Source: Bacillus_AB infantis_B (lineage in GTDB: Bacteria; Bacillota; Bacilli; Bacillales; Cytobacillaceae). From it: a DNA stretch of 64,000 nucleotides. The stretch covers positions 124,001 to 188,000 of the forward strand of contig NZ_VTER01000011.1 in the NCBI RefSeq assembly GCF_008180445.1. Reading direction: 5' to 3'. This document shows, piece after piece, positions 42,728 through 50,954 of this stretch; position 1 is the stretch's first letter; every line of letters begins with the position of its first letter. The translations under genes and the position numbers were made by a program. The notes under the pieces were generated by a model, which did no database searches, was not told where the DNA came from, and saw nothing but the letters and a program-made list of their open reading frames with translations.

Positions 42728-44659
42728 ATGTCAGAATTAATTAATTTGACTTTTCCGGATGGAGCAGTAAAGGAATTTCCGAAAGGAACATCTACAGAGG
42801 ATGTGGCTGCATCCATCAGCCCGGGATTGAAGAAAAAAGCACTGGCCGGAAAGCTGAACGGCATTATGTACGATCTTCGCAGGCCAATTGAAGAAGATGG
42901 TTCCATTGAAATCGTTACACAGGGCAGCGATGAAGCGCTTGAGGTTCTTCGCCACAGTACAGCCCACTTAATGGCACAGGCCATCAAACGCCTGCACAAG
43001 GGCGCCAAATTCGGTGTAGGCCCTGTCATTGAAGGCGGATTCTATTATGATGTGGATCTTGAAGAATCACTGACTCCAGAAGATTTGCCCCTGATTGAAA
43101 AAGAGATGAGCAAAATCGTCAATGAAAATATTGATGTGCAACGAAAAGCAGTAAGCCGTGAGGAAGCGGTGGAATTCTTCAAGGAAATCGGCGATGAGTA
43201 CAAGCTTGAGCTGATTGAAGCGATTCCGGAGGGGGAAACTGTCACTCTTTATGAGCAGGGTGATTTTACAGACCTTTGCCGCGGTGTCCATGTGCCTTCC
43301 ACAGGCAAGATCAAGGAATTCAAGCTGCTCAGCATTGCCGGCGCATACTGGCGCGGAGACAGCGACAATAAGATGCTGCAGCGCATTTACGGGACAGCAT
43401 TCTTCAAGAAAGAAGATCTGGCAGAACATCTGCGCCTGCTCGAGGAAGCGAAAGAGCGCGACCACAGGAAGATCGGCAAAGAGCTTGATCTGTTCATGAC
43501 TTCGCAGAAGGTCGGACAAGGGCTGCCGATGTGGCTGCCGAAGGGTGCAACCATCCGCCGCATTGTCGAGCGCTATATCGTTGATAAGGAACAGCGCCTC
43601 GGCTATGAGCATGTATATACGCCAGTTATGGCAAATGTTGAGCTTTATAAAACATCCGGCCACTGGGACCACTACCAGGAAGATATGTTCCCTGTCATGG
43701 AAATGGATAATGAGGAGCTTGTCCTCCGCCCTATGAACTGCCCGCACCATATGATGATTTACAAAAACAGCATCCACAGCTACCGCGAGCTTCCGATCAG
43801 GATTGCCGAGCTTGGCACCATGCACCGCTATGAAATGTCCGGTGCACTGTCAGGACTGCAGCGTGTGCGCGGGATGACGCTGAATGATGCCCATATTTTT
43901 GTGCGCCCGGACCAGATCAAGGAAGAATTCAAGCGCGTCGTCCACCTGATTCTCGAGGTATATAAAGACTTCAACATTGAAGATTATTCATTCCGCCTGT
44001 CTTACCGCGATCCTCAGGACACAGAGAAATACTTCAATGACGATGAGATGTGGGAAAAAGCACAATCCATGCTGAAGGAAGCGATGGACGAGCTTGGCCT
44101 TGACTATTATGAAGCAGAAGGCGAGGCAGCATTCTACGGCCCTAAGCTTGACGTGATGGTAAAAACAGCGCTTGGCAAAGAAGAGACCCTTTCCACTGCC
44201 CAGCTTGATTTCCTTCTGCCTGAGCGCTTTGATCTCTCTTATGTCGGAGAAGACGGGAAGCAGCACCGCCCTGTCGTCATCCACCGCGGTGTCGTCTCCA
44301 CGATGGAACGCTTTGTAGCTTTCCTTATCGAAGAATATAAAGGGGCATTCCCGACATGGCTGGCACCAGTACAGGTACAGGTGATCCCGGTTTCCCCTGA
44401 TGCTCATTTCGATTATGCGAAAAAGGTGCAGGAAGAGCTTCAGGCTCAAGGCTACAGGGTGGAAATGGATGCCCGCAATGAGAAGATCGGCTATAAAATC
44501 CGCGAAGCACAGATGCAAAAGATCCCTTATATGCTCGTTCTTGGGGACAAAGAAGTTTCAGATAATGCGGTAAATGTCCGTAAATACGGCGAGCAGAAGT
44601 CTGAGACCATGTCATTTGACGTGTTCAAGGATGCACTGAAGGAAGATACAGTGAGATAA
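42728..44659 (+). CDS. thrS: Threonine--tRNA ligase
   Basis: Class II synthetase of 643 residues. Domains: TGS (about 1-62), editing domain with zinc-like ligands His76 and His80 in HSTAHLMAQ plus HFNTF-like distal Cys/His, catalytic core with motif 2 GTMHRYEMSGALSGLQRVRG and class II motif 3 near LPERFDLSYVG, and anticodon-binding domain (about 540-643). Zn ligands Cys and His of the active site appear in RPMNCPHHMM. AAGGAGGA precedes ATG. Expression is controlled by the T-box leader upstream. Confidence 0.96.
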   Translation: MSELINLTFPDGAVKEFPKGTSTEDVAASISPGLKKKALAGKLNGIMYDLRRPIEEDGSIEIVTQGSDEALEVLRHSTAHLMAQAIKRLHKGAKFGVGPVIEGGFYYDVDLEESLTPEDLPLIEKEMSKIVNENIDVQRKAVSREEAVEFFKEIGDEYKLELIEAIPEGETVTLYEQGDFTDLCRGVHVPSTGKIKEFKLLSIAGAYWRGDSDNKMLQRIYGTAFFKKEDLAEHLRLLEEAKERDHRKIGKELDLFMTSQKVGQGLPMWLPKGATIRRIVERYIVDKEQRLGYEHVYTPVMANVELYKTSGHWDHYQEDMFPVMEMDNEELVLRPMNCPHHMMIYKNSIHSYRELPIRIAELGTMHRYEMSGALSGLQRVRGMTLNDAHIFVRPDQIKEEFKRVVHLILEVYKDFNIEDYSFRLSYRDPQDTEKYFNDDEMWEKAQSMLKEAMDELGLDYYEAEGEAAFYGPKLDVMVKTALGKEETLSTAQLDFLLPERFDLSYVGEDGKQHRPVVIHRGVVSTMERFVAFLIEEYKGAFPTWLAPVQVQVIPVSPDAHFDYAKKVQEELQAQGYRVEMDARNEKIGYKIREAQMQKIPYMLVLGDKEVSDNAVNVRKYGEQKSETMSFDVFKDALKEDTVR

Positions 44660-44669
44660 CAATTTTTAC

Positions 44670-44693
44670 AGGGAGGCTTCGGCCTCTCTTTTT
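44670..44693 (+). terminator. Terminator of thrS
   Basis: AGGGAGGC / GCCTCTCT with a G-U pair, TTC-type loop, then TTTTT. Confidence 0.85.
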
Positions 44694-44719
44694 AATAGTT
44701 AAACTTCTTTGTTAGCAAA

Positions 44720-44772
44720 GTTGATTTTGGGCTCATTCGTGTGAATATCTGGCTAATGAGCCCAAAATCAAC
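44720..44772. repeat. 18-bp perfect inverted repeat between thrS and infC
   Basis: GTTGATTTTGGGCTCATT (44720-44737) and AATGAGCCCAAAATCAAC (44755-44772), loop 17. Pairing resumes outside across a bulge (TTAAAC...GTTTAA). No T-run follows, so it is not a simple terminator. Confidence 0.8.
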
Positions 44773-44891
44773 AACAATGTTTAATTCAGCCATTAATTAT
44801 AACGATTAAGAAAAAATATCCGCGAAAACTATTGCAAGAAATCAATTTCTTTGATAGAATTCAAATCGTTGTGATAAAAACATCTATTCGT

Positions 44892-44921
44892 TTGACACGA
44901 AATTATCATTTGTGATATAGT
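44892..44921 (+). promoter_or_regulatory. Sigma-A promoter of infC-rpmI-rplT
   Basis: Consensus TTGACA (44892-44897), 18-bp spacer, TATAGT (44916-44921). Confidence 0.8.
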
Positions 44922-44929
44922 TACTTAGG

Positions 44930-45070
44930 TAAATTGAATACGGCTTTGAGGAAAAGAAGAAGCACCCGCTTCTCACCTGGCTGACGCAAAGAGCAGTTGG
45001 CAGGTTTTACTGAAACAGCTTTTAACTTGTCGTTTCGTAAGTGTGGGTGATTTCATCCGCACTTTTTTAT
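44930..45070 (+). ncRNA. Ribosomal protein L20-type leader of infC
   Basis: A structured leader in the place where Bacillus has the L20 autoregulatory leader. It contains the GCTTCTCACCTGGCTGACG region, complementary segments downstream and an intrinsic terminator (45039-45068, AAGTGTGGGTGA paired with TCATCCGCACTT, then TTTTTT). L20 (rplT product) is expected to promote termination. Assignment rests on position, terminator and partial motif recognition. Confidence 0.72.
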
Positions 45071-45206
45071 ATGTCTATAAAGCTCTATGAAGTAATATTG
45101 TCAGTGTCATGCTGGATGCAGCGTGGGATTCGGTGCAGGTTCTGCAGCTTTGAGCTGCTCTTGACTCAGACGTTGTATTCGCACAAAACCTTGGAGGTGG
45201 CTAACT

Positions 45207-45725
45207 ATTAGCAAACAAGATATGTTGTTAAACGAGGGCATCCGCGCCCGTGAAGTTCGTCTAATTGACCAAAATGGCGAGCAATTGGGAATCAAGTCCA
45301 AGAATGAAGCGCTGGAAATTGCTACACGCGTAAATCTTGACGTTGTTCTTGTTGCGCCAAATGCTAAACCTCCTGTAGCCCGTATCATGGACTATGGAAA
45401 GTTTAAGTTTGAGCAGCAGAAGAAGGAAAAAGAAGCTCGCAAAAACCAAAAGATTATCAATATCAAAGAAGTTCGCTTAAGTCCGACTATTGATGAGCAT
45501 GACTTTAATACAAAGCTGCGAAATGCAATTAAGTTCCTGGAAAAGGGCGATAAAGTAAAAGCTTCGATCCGATTCAAAGGTCGTGCGATTACACATAAGG
45601 AAATTGGTCAGCGTGTTTTAGTCCGTTTTGCGGAAGCCTGCAAGGAAGTTGCAGCTGTGGAATCACATCCGAAAATGGACGGACGCAGCATGTTCATGGT
45701 CTTAGCACCTAAAATCGACAAGTAA
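45207..45725 (+). CDS. infC: Translation initiation factor IF-3, AUU start
   Basis: Initiation factor that checks start-codon pairing and prevents premature subunit joining; 172 residues. GGAGGTGG (45193-45200) lies seven bases before ATT 45207, whereas the first ATG (45222) is 20 bases away, so the start is the rare AUU, as in other infC genes. The rare codon lets IF-3 lower its own synthesis. N-terminal domain NEGIRAREVRLIDQ; C-terminal domain EVRLSPTIDEHDFNTKL and FKGRAITHKEIGQRVL. First gene of the infC-rpmI-rplT operon. Confidence 0.95.
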   Translation: MSKQDMLLNEGIRAREVRLIDQNGEQLGIKSKNEALEIATRVNLDVVLVAPNAKPPVARIMDYGKFKFEQQKKEKEARKNQKIINIKEVRLSPTIDEHDFNTKLRNAIKFLEKGDKVKASIRFKGRAITHKEIGQRVLVRFAEACKEVAAVESHPKMDGRSMFMVLAPKIDK

Positions 45726-45741
45726 AGAGGGGGAATTCCAC

Positions 45742-45942
45742 ATGCCAAAAATGAAAACTCACCGCGGTACAGCTAAGCGCTTCAAGAAGACTGGTTCAGG
45801 CAAACTGAAACGTTCTCACGCTTACACTAGCCACTTATTTGCTAACAAATCAACTAAACAAAAGCGTAAGCTTCGTAAAGCTGCGATTGTTTCCAAAGGC
45901 GATTTCAGACGCATTCGCCATATGCTAGACAACATTAAGTAA
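45742..45942 (+). CDS. rpmI: 50S ribosomal protein L35
   Basis: A 66-residue, strongly basic ribosomal protein (MPKMKTHRGTAKRFKKTG; RIRHMLDNIK at the end) of full family length. GAGGGGG precedes ATG, 17 bp after infC. Confidence 0.97.
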   Translation: MPKMKTHRGTAKRFKKTGSGKLKRSHAYTSHLFANKSTKQKRKLRKAAIVSKGDFRRIRHMLDNIK

Positions 45943-45967
45943 TTTCCGAATATAGGAGGGAAAAGAT

Positions 45968-46327
45968 ATGCCACGTGTAAAAGGCGGTACAGTTACTCGC
46001 AAACGTCGTAAAAAAGTTCTTAAATTAGCCAAAGGTTATTTCGGTTCAAAACATACATTATATAAAGTTGCTAACCAGCAGGTTATGAAATCATTAATGT
46101 ATGCATACCGTGACCGTCGCCAGAAAAAGCGCGACTTCCGTAAACTATGGATCACTCGTATCAATGCGGCTGCCCGCATGAACGGTCTTTCTTACAGCCG
46201 TTTGATGCATGGCCTTAAGGTTGCAGGCATCGAAGTGAACCGCAAAATGCTTGCTGAACTTGCAGTTGCTGACGAAAAAGCATTTGCAGAATTAGCTTCT
46301 GTTGCAAAGCAGAACCTGAGCAAGTAA
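45968..46327 (+). CDS. rplT: 50S ribosomal protein L20
   Basis: A 119-residue basic protein, needed early in 50S assembly and likely autoregulator of this operon by binding the leader. It has the long N-terminal extension (MPRVKGGTVTRKRRKKVLK) and the globular C-terminal domain (GLSYSRLMHGLKVAGIEVNR). TAGGAGGG precedes ATG, 26 bp after rpmI. A terminator follows. Confidence 0.97.
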   Translation: MPRVKGGTVTRKRRKKVLKLAKGYFGSKHTLYKVANQQVMKSLMYAYRDRRQKKRDFRKLWITRINAAARMNGLSYSRLMHGLKVAGIEVNRKMLAELAVADEKAFAELASVAKQNLSK

Positions 46328-46346
46328 TAAGGCTGAGGCCTTCAGA

Positions 46347-46377
46347 AAGCCATTCTCGCTATGAGGATGGCTTTTTT
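46347..46377 (+). terminator. Terminator of infC-rpmI-rplT
   Basis: AAGCCAT-CTC with GAG-ATGGCTT (one mismatch), then six T. A smaller AAGGC/GCCTT hairpin lies just before it. Confidence 0.85.
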
Positions 46378-46413
46378 CAATAATATGACTATACATAAAG
46401 GGGCTGGCTGATA

Positions 46414-46683
46414 ATGCAATGGGCTGCTTTGTATTTGCTGCTGATCAATGCAGCAGGCTTTTTTATTATGAGGGCAGATAAACAAAAAGCACGGAAAAAT
46501 CAATATCGGATAAGCGAAAGAACACTCTGGACCATAGCTTTTGTTTTCGGGGCTCCGGGAATGTACGCCGGCATGAATAAATTCAGGCATAAAACAAAGC
46601 ATGATGCTTTTAAATACGGGCTGCCGGCGCTGAGCATAATTGAAGCGGCAGTCTGTATATATTTGCTTGCCGTTTGGTCATAA
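46414..46683 (+). CDS. ysdA: DUF1294 membrane protein YsdA
   Basis: An 89-residue protein with hydrophobic segments at about residues 3-19, 37-53 and 71-87 and the DUF1294 motif DKQKARKNQYRISE, then HKTKHDAFKYGLP. The family is widespread and of unknown function; YsdA lies after rplT in B. subtilis. AAAGGGG lies upstream of ATG. Confidence 0.87.
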   Translation: MQWAALYLLLINAAGFFIMRADKQKARKNQYRISERTLWTIAFVFGAPGMYAGMNKFRHKTKHDAFKYGLPALSIIEAAVCIYLLAVWS

Positions 46684-46746
46684 GCTGCCTTCATTTGCTA
46701 TATGTTAAAGTAACATCAAGATTTAACAGCAAAGAAGGTGGCAACC

Positions 46747-47319
46747 ATGAATGAAATGCTGTCTCTCGTATTGGCCGCCGTCCATACGGGCGGCTGGCTG
46801 TCTCCGGTCTTATTCATTCTGCTTCATACAATAAGGCAGTTTCTTTTCGTGCCTGCCGCTGCTGTTTGCATAGCGGGAGGGGCGGCATTCGGAATGGTTC
46901 CGGGCACCGCCTATTCTGCTGCAGGGCTTCTCCTTGGGAATATGCTCTTTTATTGGCTGCTGGAAAAAATGCCTGCTGCCCGCAGTAAGCTGTCTTCTTT
47001 GAAGAAACGCTGGTTCGGCGAATACAGGAATCTTACTGCAGGCCAGGTGGCTGTTCTCCGGCTGATCCCTTTCGTTCATTATCATCTGCTCACCTTTTGT
47101 CTGCTTGAGCGGTATAAACGGTTTGGGGAGTTTGTGAAGGGAAGCTGGCTGACCAATCTGCCTATGGCGGTATGCTATACCATGTTTGGCGGTTTCATCA
47201 GCCGGTTTTCGCTTCCGGCCGCATTGGCAATTCTGCTGGTACTTGGAGTTTTAGTGTATATACTAAGAGAGAAGATGAGCGTTATTCAATGGCGGGATTT
47301 TTTTAAAGAAACTGCATAA
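46747..47319 (+). CDS. VTT (TVP38/DedA-like) membrane protein
   Basis: A 190-residue polytopic protein whose central sequence (AGGAAFGMVPGTAYSAAG, then LRLIPFVHYHLLTF) resembles the VTT/SNARE-associated family, whose members act in lipid or osmolyte movement. About five hydrophobic segments. No function can be fixed. ATG 46747 behind GAAGGTGG is preferred to an in-frame GTG at 46738 that lies inside that site. It is inserted between ysdA and ysdB relative to B. subtilis. Confidence 0.62.
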   Translation: MNEMLSLVLAAVHTGGWLSPVLFILLHTIRQFLFVPAAAVCIAGGAAFGMVPGTAYSAAGLLLGNMLFYWLLEKMPAARSKLSSLKKRWFGEYRNLTAGQVAVLRLIPFVHYHLLTFCLLERYKRFGEFVKGSWLTNLPMAVCYTMFGGFISRFSLPAALAILLVLGVLVYILREKMSVIQWRDFFKETA

Positions 47320-47366
47320 GAAGAACATGGCTCCGGCCGCTGGGTATAAGTCGATTTTCTGCATGA

Positions 47367-47408
47367 TAAAAAGGCGCCAGCCGGATGATTGGCGCCTTTT
47401 CCTTTTTC
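47367..47408. terminator. Bidirectional terminator between the VTT gene and ysdB
   Basis: AAAAGGCGCCA / TGGCGCCTTTT, ten-base loop, A-run before and T-rich tract after. Confidence 0.88.
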
Positions 47409-47437
47409 TGATGTTCAGCTTTCAAACTCCCTGAAAT

Positions 47438-47833
47438 TTAGATAGAGTCTGTGCCTTTGCTCATGAATTCCTTGATGGGGCTCTTCCAGTCAAGCTTTGC
47501 ATTGGGATATTGCTCCGAAATTTTTCTTTCAATGAATTGGAAGTCTTCCCTTACCATCCCTTTGAGAGAGGTCTGGTTATGAGGCCAAATGAAAATGGAA
47601 ACAACCTCAAAAGCATTGTCAGTGGTCCCTAAATATTTCTCACCCTCAAGCAGGACGCCCTTGTACGTAATCAGGAAATTTTTGCGGACATTATTCTGGT
47701 CATCCAGGAAATAATAGCGCTTTTGTTCATGGGCAAGCTCAAGCTTCCGCTTTGGATTGATTATATATTTAACGCATGTGTAGATGAGAAATAAAATGAG
47801 TGCAAACAAAAGCAAGCGTATCGCCCACATCAT
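47438..47833 (-). CDS. ysdB: YsdB-like membrane-anchored protein
   Basis: A 131-residue protein with a single N-terminal membrane segment (about 4-22) and a soluble domain rich in aromatic and charged residues (KRYYFLDDQNNVRKNF; GMVREDFQFIERKI). It matches YsdB, a sigma-W-dependent gene in B. subtilis with no known activity. GGAGG lies before tandem ATG codons at 47833 and 47830. It is convergent with the VTT gene. Confidence 0.82.
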   Translation of the reverse strand: MMWAIRLLLFALILFLIYTCVKYIINPKRKLELAHEQKRYYFLDDQNNVRKNFLITYKGVLLEGEKYLGTTDNAFEVVSIFIWPHNQTSLKGMVREDFQFIERKISEQYPNAKLDWKSPIKEFMSKGTDSI

Positions 47834-47911
47834 AAAATACCTCCACTGGTCACAGTTTTATCTTTACTTACGGATATATCTCAAAAAAGTTTCGTTCTTT
47901 TTTTAATTTGT

Positions 47912-47960
47912 TATAATTTTTTCTGACGGATGATTTTTGCTGGTCAATCTCCGTCAGCAA
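47912..47960 (+). promoter_or_regulatory. -10 box and 5'-end hairpin before the dUTPase gene
   Basis: TATAAT (47912-47917) with a poor -35. CTGACGGA (47923-47930) pairs with TCCGTCAG (47950-47957), while TTGCTG (47937-47942) could instead pair with CAGCAA (47955-47960); the two folds exclude each other. The stem would be at the very start of the mRNA. Confidence 0.45.
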
Positions 47961-48001
47961 GTTCGTTCTGAAAACCAGCTGAAAGGAGATGTTTATCTGC
48001 T

Positions 48002-48490
48002 GTGAATATCAACAAACTTTTTGATATGCAAAAAGCGCTTGACCATCATATTGAGACAGAACATAAATTGACGGAAGAAAATCTATTTGACAGAAAAGTC
48101 CTGGCCCTTTTGGTAGAGCTGGGAGAGCTTGCCAACGAAACGAGGTGCTTCAAATTTTGGAGCCAGAAGCCGGCTTCTGAGCCTGCAGTCATTCTTGAGG
48201 AATTCGTCGACGGCGTCCATTTCATCCTGTCACTCGGAATTGAATGCGGATTTGAGGGCGGTGCCGACATTGAGCCGCAGAAAAAAGGCGAATCACTCTC
48301 CCATCAGTTTCTGAACCTCTATCATTTGATAGATAAATTCAGTGCTTCGAGGACCCTTATGGACTTTAATGTGCTTTTTGGCGCATATGTATGCCTGGCA
48401 GAAATGCTTGGGTTTTCTGAAGATCAAATCGAGAGGGCTTATGTGGAGAAGAATGAAGTGAATTATGAGAGACAGCGGCAGGGATACTAG
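48002..48490 (+). CDS. All-alpha dUTPase-family pyrophosphatase
   Basis: A 162-residue helical protein of the dimeric dUTPase/MazG-like superfamily. It has the metal-binding ELGELANETRCFKFW motif and a second acidic motif EEFVDGVHFILSLGIE, and should hydrolyse dUTP to dUMP to keep uracil out of DNA. This type is unrelated to trimeric dUTPase. Start is GTG 48002 behind GAAAGGAGATG. Substrate preference is inferred from the family. Confidence 0.83.
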   Translation: MNINKLFDMQKALDHHIETEHKLTEENLFDRKVLALLVELGELANETRCFKFWSQKPASEPAVILEEFVDGVHFILSLGIECGFEGGADIEPQKKGESLSHQFLNLYHLIDKFSASRTLMDFNVLFGAYVCLAEMLGFSEDQIERAYVEKNEVNYERQRQGY

Positions 48491-48602
48491 CAGATAGGCT
48501 TTGCTTCGTTAAGGAAACCGCAAGATTCGGATTTTTCTTTTTACACCATGGGACAGTAAGGTATAATGGAGAAGAAAATAAATATTAAGGGAGTCGAAAC
48601 AT

Positions 48603-49688
48603 ATGGCAAAATTAGATGAAACGCTGACGATGCTGAAGGAATTGACCGATGCAAAAGGCATTCCGGGCAACGAGCGCGAAGTTCGCGAAGTCATGAAGAA
48701 ATACATAACAGAATTTGCAGACGAAGTGACAACTGATGGCCTTGGCAGCCTTGTGGCCAAGAAAACAGGAAAAGAGGGCGGACCGAAAATCATGGTTGCC
48801 GGCCACCTGGACGAAGTAGGATTCATGATCACAAGCATTGATGACAAAGGCTTCCTCCGCTTCCAGACGGTCGGTGGCTGGTGGTCACAGGTTATGCTTG
48901 CACAGCGTGTGACCATTGTAACAAGCAAAGGGGACGTTACAGGCATCATCGGATCCAAGCCGCCGCATATCCTTCCTCCTGAAGCCCGCAAAAAGCCGGT
49001 CGACATCAAGGATATGTTCATTGATATCGGTGCTTCCAGCCGCGAAGAAGCGATGGAATGGGGAGTCAAGCCTGGGGATATGGCAGTCCCTTATTTTGAA
49101 TTCACTGTGATGAATAACGAAAAAATGCTGCTTGCCAAAGCATGGGACAACCGCATTGGCTGTGCCATCGCCATCGATGTGCTGAAGCAGCTTAAAGATG
49201 CCGAGCATCCAAACGTGGTATACGGTGTCGGCACGGTGCAGGAAGAAGTAGGGCTTAGAGGGGCAAAGACAGCTGCCAACCTCATTGAGCCGGATATCGG
49301 CTTTGGCGTGGATGTAGGAATCGCAGGGGATACACCTGGAATCTCTGAGAAGGAAGCATTGAGCAAGATGGGCAAAGGGCCGCAGATCATCCTTTATGAT
49401 GCATCCCTTGTATCCCACAAAGGCTTGCGTGACCTTGTCACAGATACAGCGGACGAAATGAATATCCCATACCAGTTTGACAGCATTGCCGGCGGAGGGG
49501 CAGACTCAGGCGCCATCCACCTTTCCCATAATGGCGTGCCTTCCCTGGCCATCACGATTGCCACCCGCTATATCCACTCGCATGCAGCCATGCTTCATCG
49601 CGATGACTATGAAAATGCAGTCAAGCTCATCGTTGAAGTGATTAAACGTTTGGATAAAGAAACAGTTGACAGGATTACTTTCGATTGA
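48603..49688 (+). CDS. ysdC: M42-family metallo-aminopeptidase YsdC
   Basis: A 361-residue cytosolic enzyme of the M42 glutamyl aminopeptidase/endoglucanase-like family, usually a dodecameric di-metal aminopeptidase. Metal and catalytic regions are visible: VAGHLDEVGFM (His, Asp), WDNRIGCAIAID (Asp), the catalytic Glu pair in VQEEVGLRGAK, VDVGIAGDTPG and SHAAMLHRDDYE (His). Peptide specificity is unknown. AAGGGAG precedes ATG. A very strong terminator follows. Confidence 0.92.
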   Translation: MAKLDETLTMLKELTDAKGIPGNEREVREVMKKYITEFADEVTTDGLGSLVAKKTGKEGGPKIMVAGHLDEVGFMITSIDDKGFLRFQTVGGWWSQVMLAQRVTIVTSKGDVTGIIGSKPPHILPPEARKKPVDIKDMFIDIGASSREEAMEWGVKPGDMAVPYFEFTVMNNEKMLLAKAWDNRIGCAIAIDVLKQLKDAEHPNVVYGVGTVQEEVGLRGAKTAANLIEPDIGFGVDVGIAGDTPGISEKEALSKMGKGPQIILYDASLVSHKGLRDLVTDTADEMNIPYQFDSIAGGGADSGAIHLSHNGVPSLAITIATRYIHSHAAMLHRDDYENAVKLIVEVIKRLDKETVDRITFD

Positions 49689-49729
49689 AAAAACGAACAG
49701 CCCCTCTTTGCGGGGCTGTTCGTTTTTTT
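49688..49729 (+). terminator. Terminator of ysdC
   Basis: Thirteen-base arms AACGAACAGCCCC / GGGGCTGTTCGTT flanked by A- and T-runs; it could serve both strands. Confidence 0.93.
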
Positions 49730-49741
49730 CGGTTTTCAGCG

Positions 49742-49791
49742 GGTGACAGGCACCTGTACCACTTTCGAAATTGGTATGGGTGCCTGTCACC
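49742..49791. repeat. Near-perfect 50-bp palindrome
   Basis: Outer arms GGTGACAGGCACC (49742-49754) and GGTGCCTGTCACC (49779-49791), inner TACCA/TGGTA and a central TTTCGAAA. It lies between the ysdC terminator and the 3' end of convergent sspI, just past it. Confidence 0.85.
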
Positions 49792-49802
49792 ATCCCTGCA
49801 GC

Positions 49803-50009
49803 CTATTTCAGGCTGCTTTCCAATGTGTGGAGCATTTCTTTTTTGTCTTCTTCTGATGAGTTCTGCCAGATGACTTCGAAGAGGACGCCAAGGCCAGGCA
49901 GCATTTTTTCTTCGCCGTTCTGGATTGCGTCGACTATGGTCTCCTTCAGCTCGTCCTGAGAGTTGCCGGAAACATTGTGGATAATGGCATTGCGCAAGTT
50001 CAGATTCAT
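49803..50009 (-). CDS. sspI: Small acid-soluble spore protein SspI
   Basis: A 68-residue spore core protein matching SspI (MNLNLRNAIIHNVSGNS; QNGEEKMLPGLGVLFEVIW). SspI belongs to the minor SASPs made in the forespore, in B. subtilis under sigma-G; it is not of the DNA-binding alpha/beta type. AAAGGGGTGCG precedes ATG 50009. It is convergent with ysdC and divergent from ysgA. Confidence 0.92.
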   Translation of the reverse strand: MNLNLRNAIIHNVSGNSQDELKETIVDAIQNGEEKMLPGLGVLFEVIWQNSSEEDKKEMLHTLESSLK

Positions 50010-50128
50010 CTGTACGCACCCCTTTCATATTCAATTCTTTAATATGTTTTCTATTTTTGGATTTATTATGTACAGAGGGTAAGCTATAATAAGAAAATTG
50101 AAAGCTGAAAGATAAAGGAGAGACCGTG

Positions 50129-50878
50129 TTGAAGCATATTCAATCTGCAAATAATCCGCAGATCAAACAATGGAGGAAGCTGCTGGCCAAGAAAGAGCGC
50201 GATAAAACGGGCATATTCCTTGCTGAAGGATATCATCTGGCTGAAGAAGCCCTAAAGGGAGAAAAAGCCGTCGAGCTGATCATCAGTGAAAATGCAGAGC
50301 TGCCTGTCCGCTGGGATTACGGCGAGCTGCCGGTAACAATGGTAACCGATGAAATCATCAAATCACTCTCAGACACCGAAACTCCCCAGGGGGTCATCGC
50401 GGTGTGCAAGGAAGAAAAAACGCCGCCTTCTGTAAAAGGAAGCACCTTCCTGCTGATTGATGCTGTCCAGGATCCCGGCAATCTGGGAACCATGATCAGG
50501 ACAGCTGATGCTGCTGGAATTGATGCAGTGATAGTCGGGAAAGGCAGTGCAGATATTTATAATCCTAAGGTTCTCCGGTCCGCCCAGGGCAGCCATTTTC
50601 ATCTTCCGATCATAAGAGGCAGCCTCAATGAGTGGATGGACAGGCTTGGGGAAGAGGAAATACCGGTCTACGGGACGGCTCTTGAAAATGGATCACCCTA
50701 CAAGGAGACCCATCCGGCCGGCCGTTTTGCGCTTCTGGTCGGAAATGAAGGCAGCGGGGTCAGCCCTGAGCTGCTTGCGCGGACAGATAAGAATCTTTAT
50801 ATCCCGATATACGGAAAAAGCGAGTCGCTCAATGTTGCGGTCGCAGCAGGCATCCTCCTGTATTATCTGAAGAATTGA
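50129..50878 (+). CDS. ysgA: TrmH/SpoU-family RNA 2'-O-methyltransferase YsgA
   Basis: A SPOUT-class methyltransferase of about 249 residues. An N-terminal substrate-binding domain (NPQIKQWRKLLAKKERDKTG) precedes the knotted catalytic domain with motif 1 DAVQDPGNLGTMIRTADAAG, motif 2 LLVGNEGSGVSPELL and motif 3 IPIYGKSESLNVAVAAGILL. RNA target unknown. GTG 50126 and TTG 50129 are adjacent; TTG is preferred because homologues start MKxIxSAxN and spacing from AAAGGAG is better. It precedes pheS as in B. subtilis. Confidence 0.9.
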   Translation: MKHIQSANNPQIKQWRKLLAKKERDKTGIFLAEGYHLAEEALKGEKAVELIISENAELPVRWDYGELPVTMVTDEIIKSLSDTETPQGVIAVCKEEKTPPSVKGSTFLLIDAVQDPGNLGTMIRTADAAGIDAVIVGKGSADIYNPKVLRSAQGSHFHLPIIRGSLNEWMDRLGEEEIPVYGTALENGSPYKETHPAGRFALLVGNEGSGVSPELLARTDKNLYIPIYGKSESLNVAVAAGILLYYLKN

Positions 50879-50906
50879 ATTGGGCCTGTAAAAACTTGAA
50901 AAGAGT

Positions 50907-50935
50907 TTGAAACAAAGGGAAGAATATACTATAAT
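50907..50935 (+). promoter_or_regulatory. Sigma-A promoter of pheST
   Basis: TTGAAA (50907-50912), 17-bp spacer, TATAAT (50930-50935). Confidence 0.82.
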
Positions 50936-50954
50936 AAACAGCAAAACTGCATTA

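Noticed and set aside
43067..43825. 252-codon minus-strand frame
   Set aside because: Antisense to thrS; no ribosome site and no recognisable domain.
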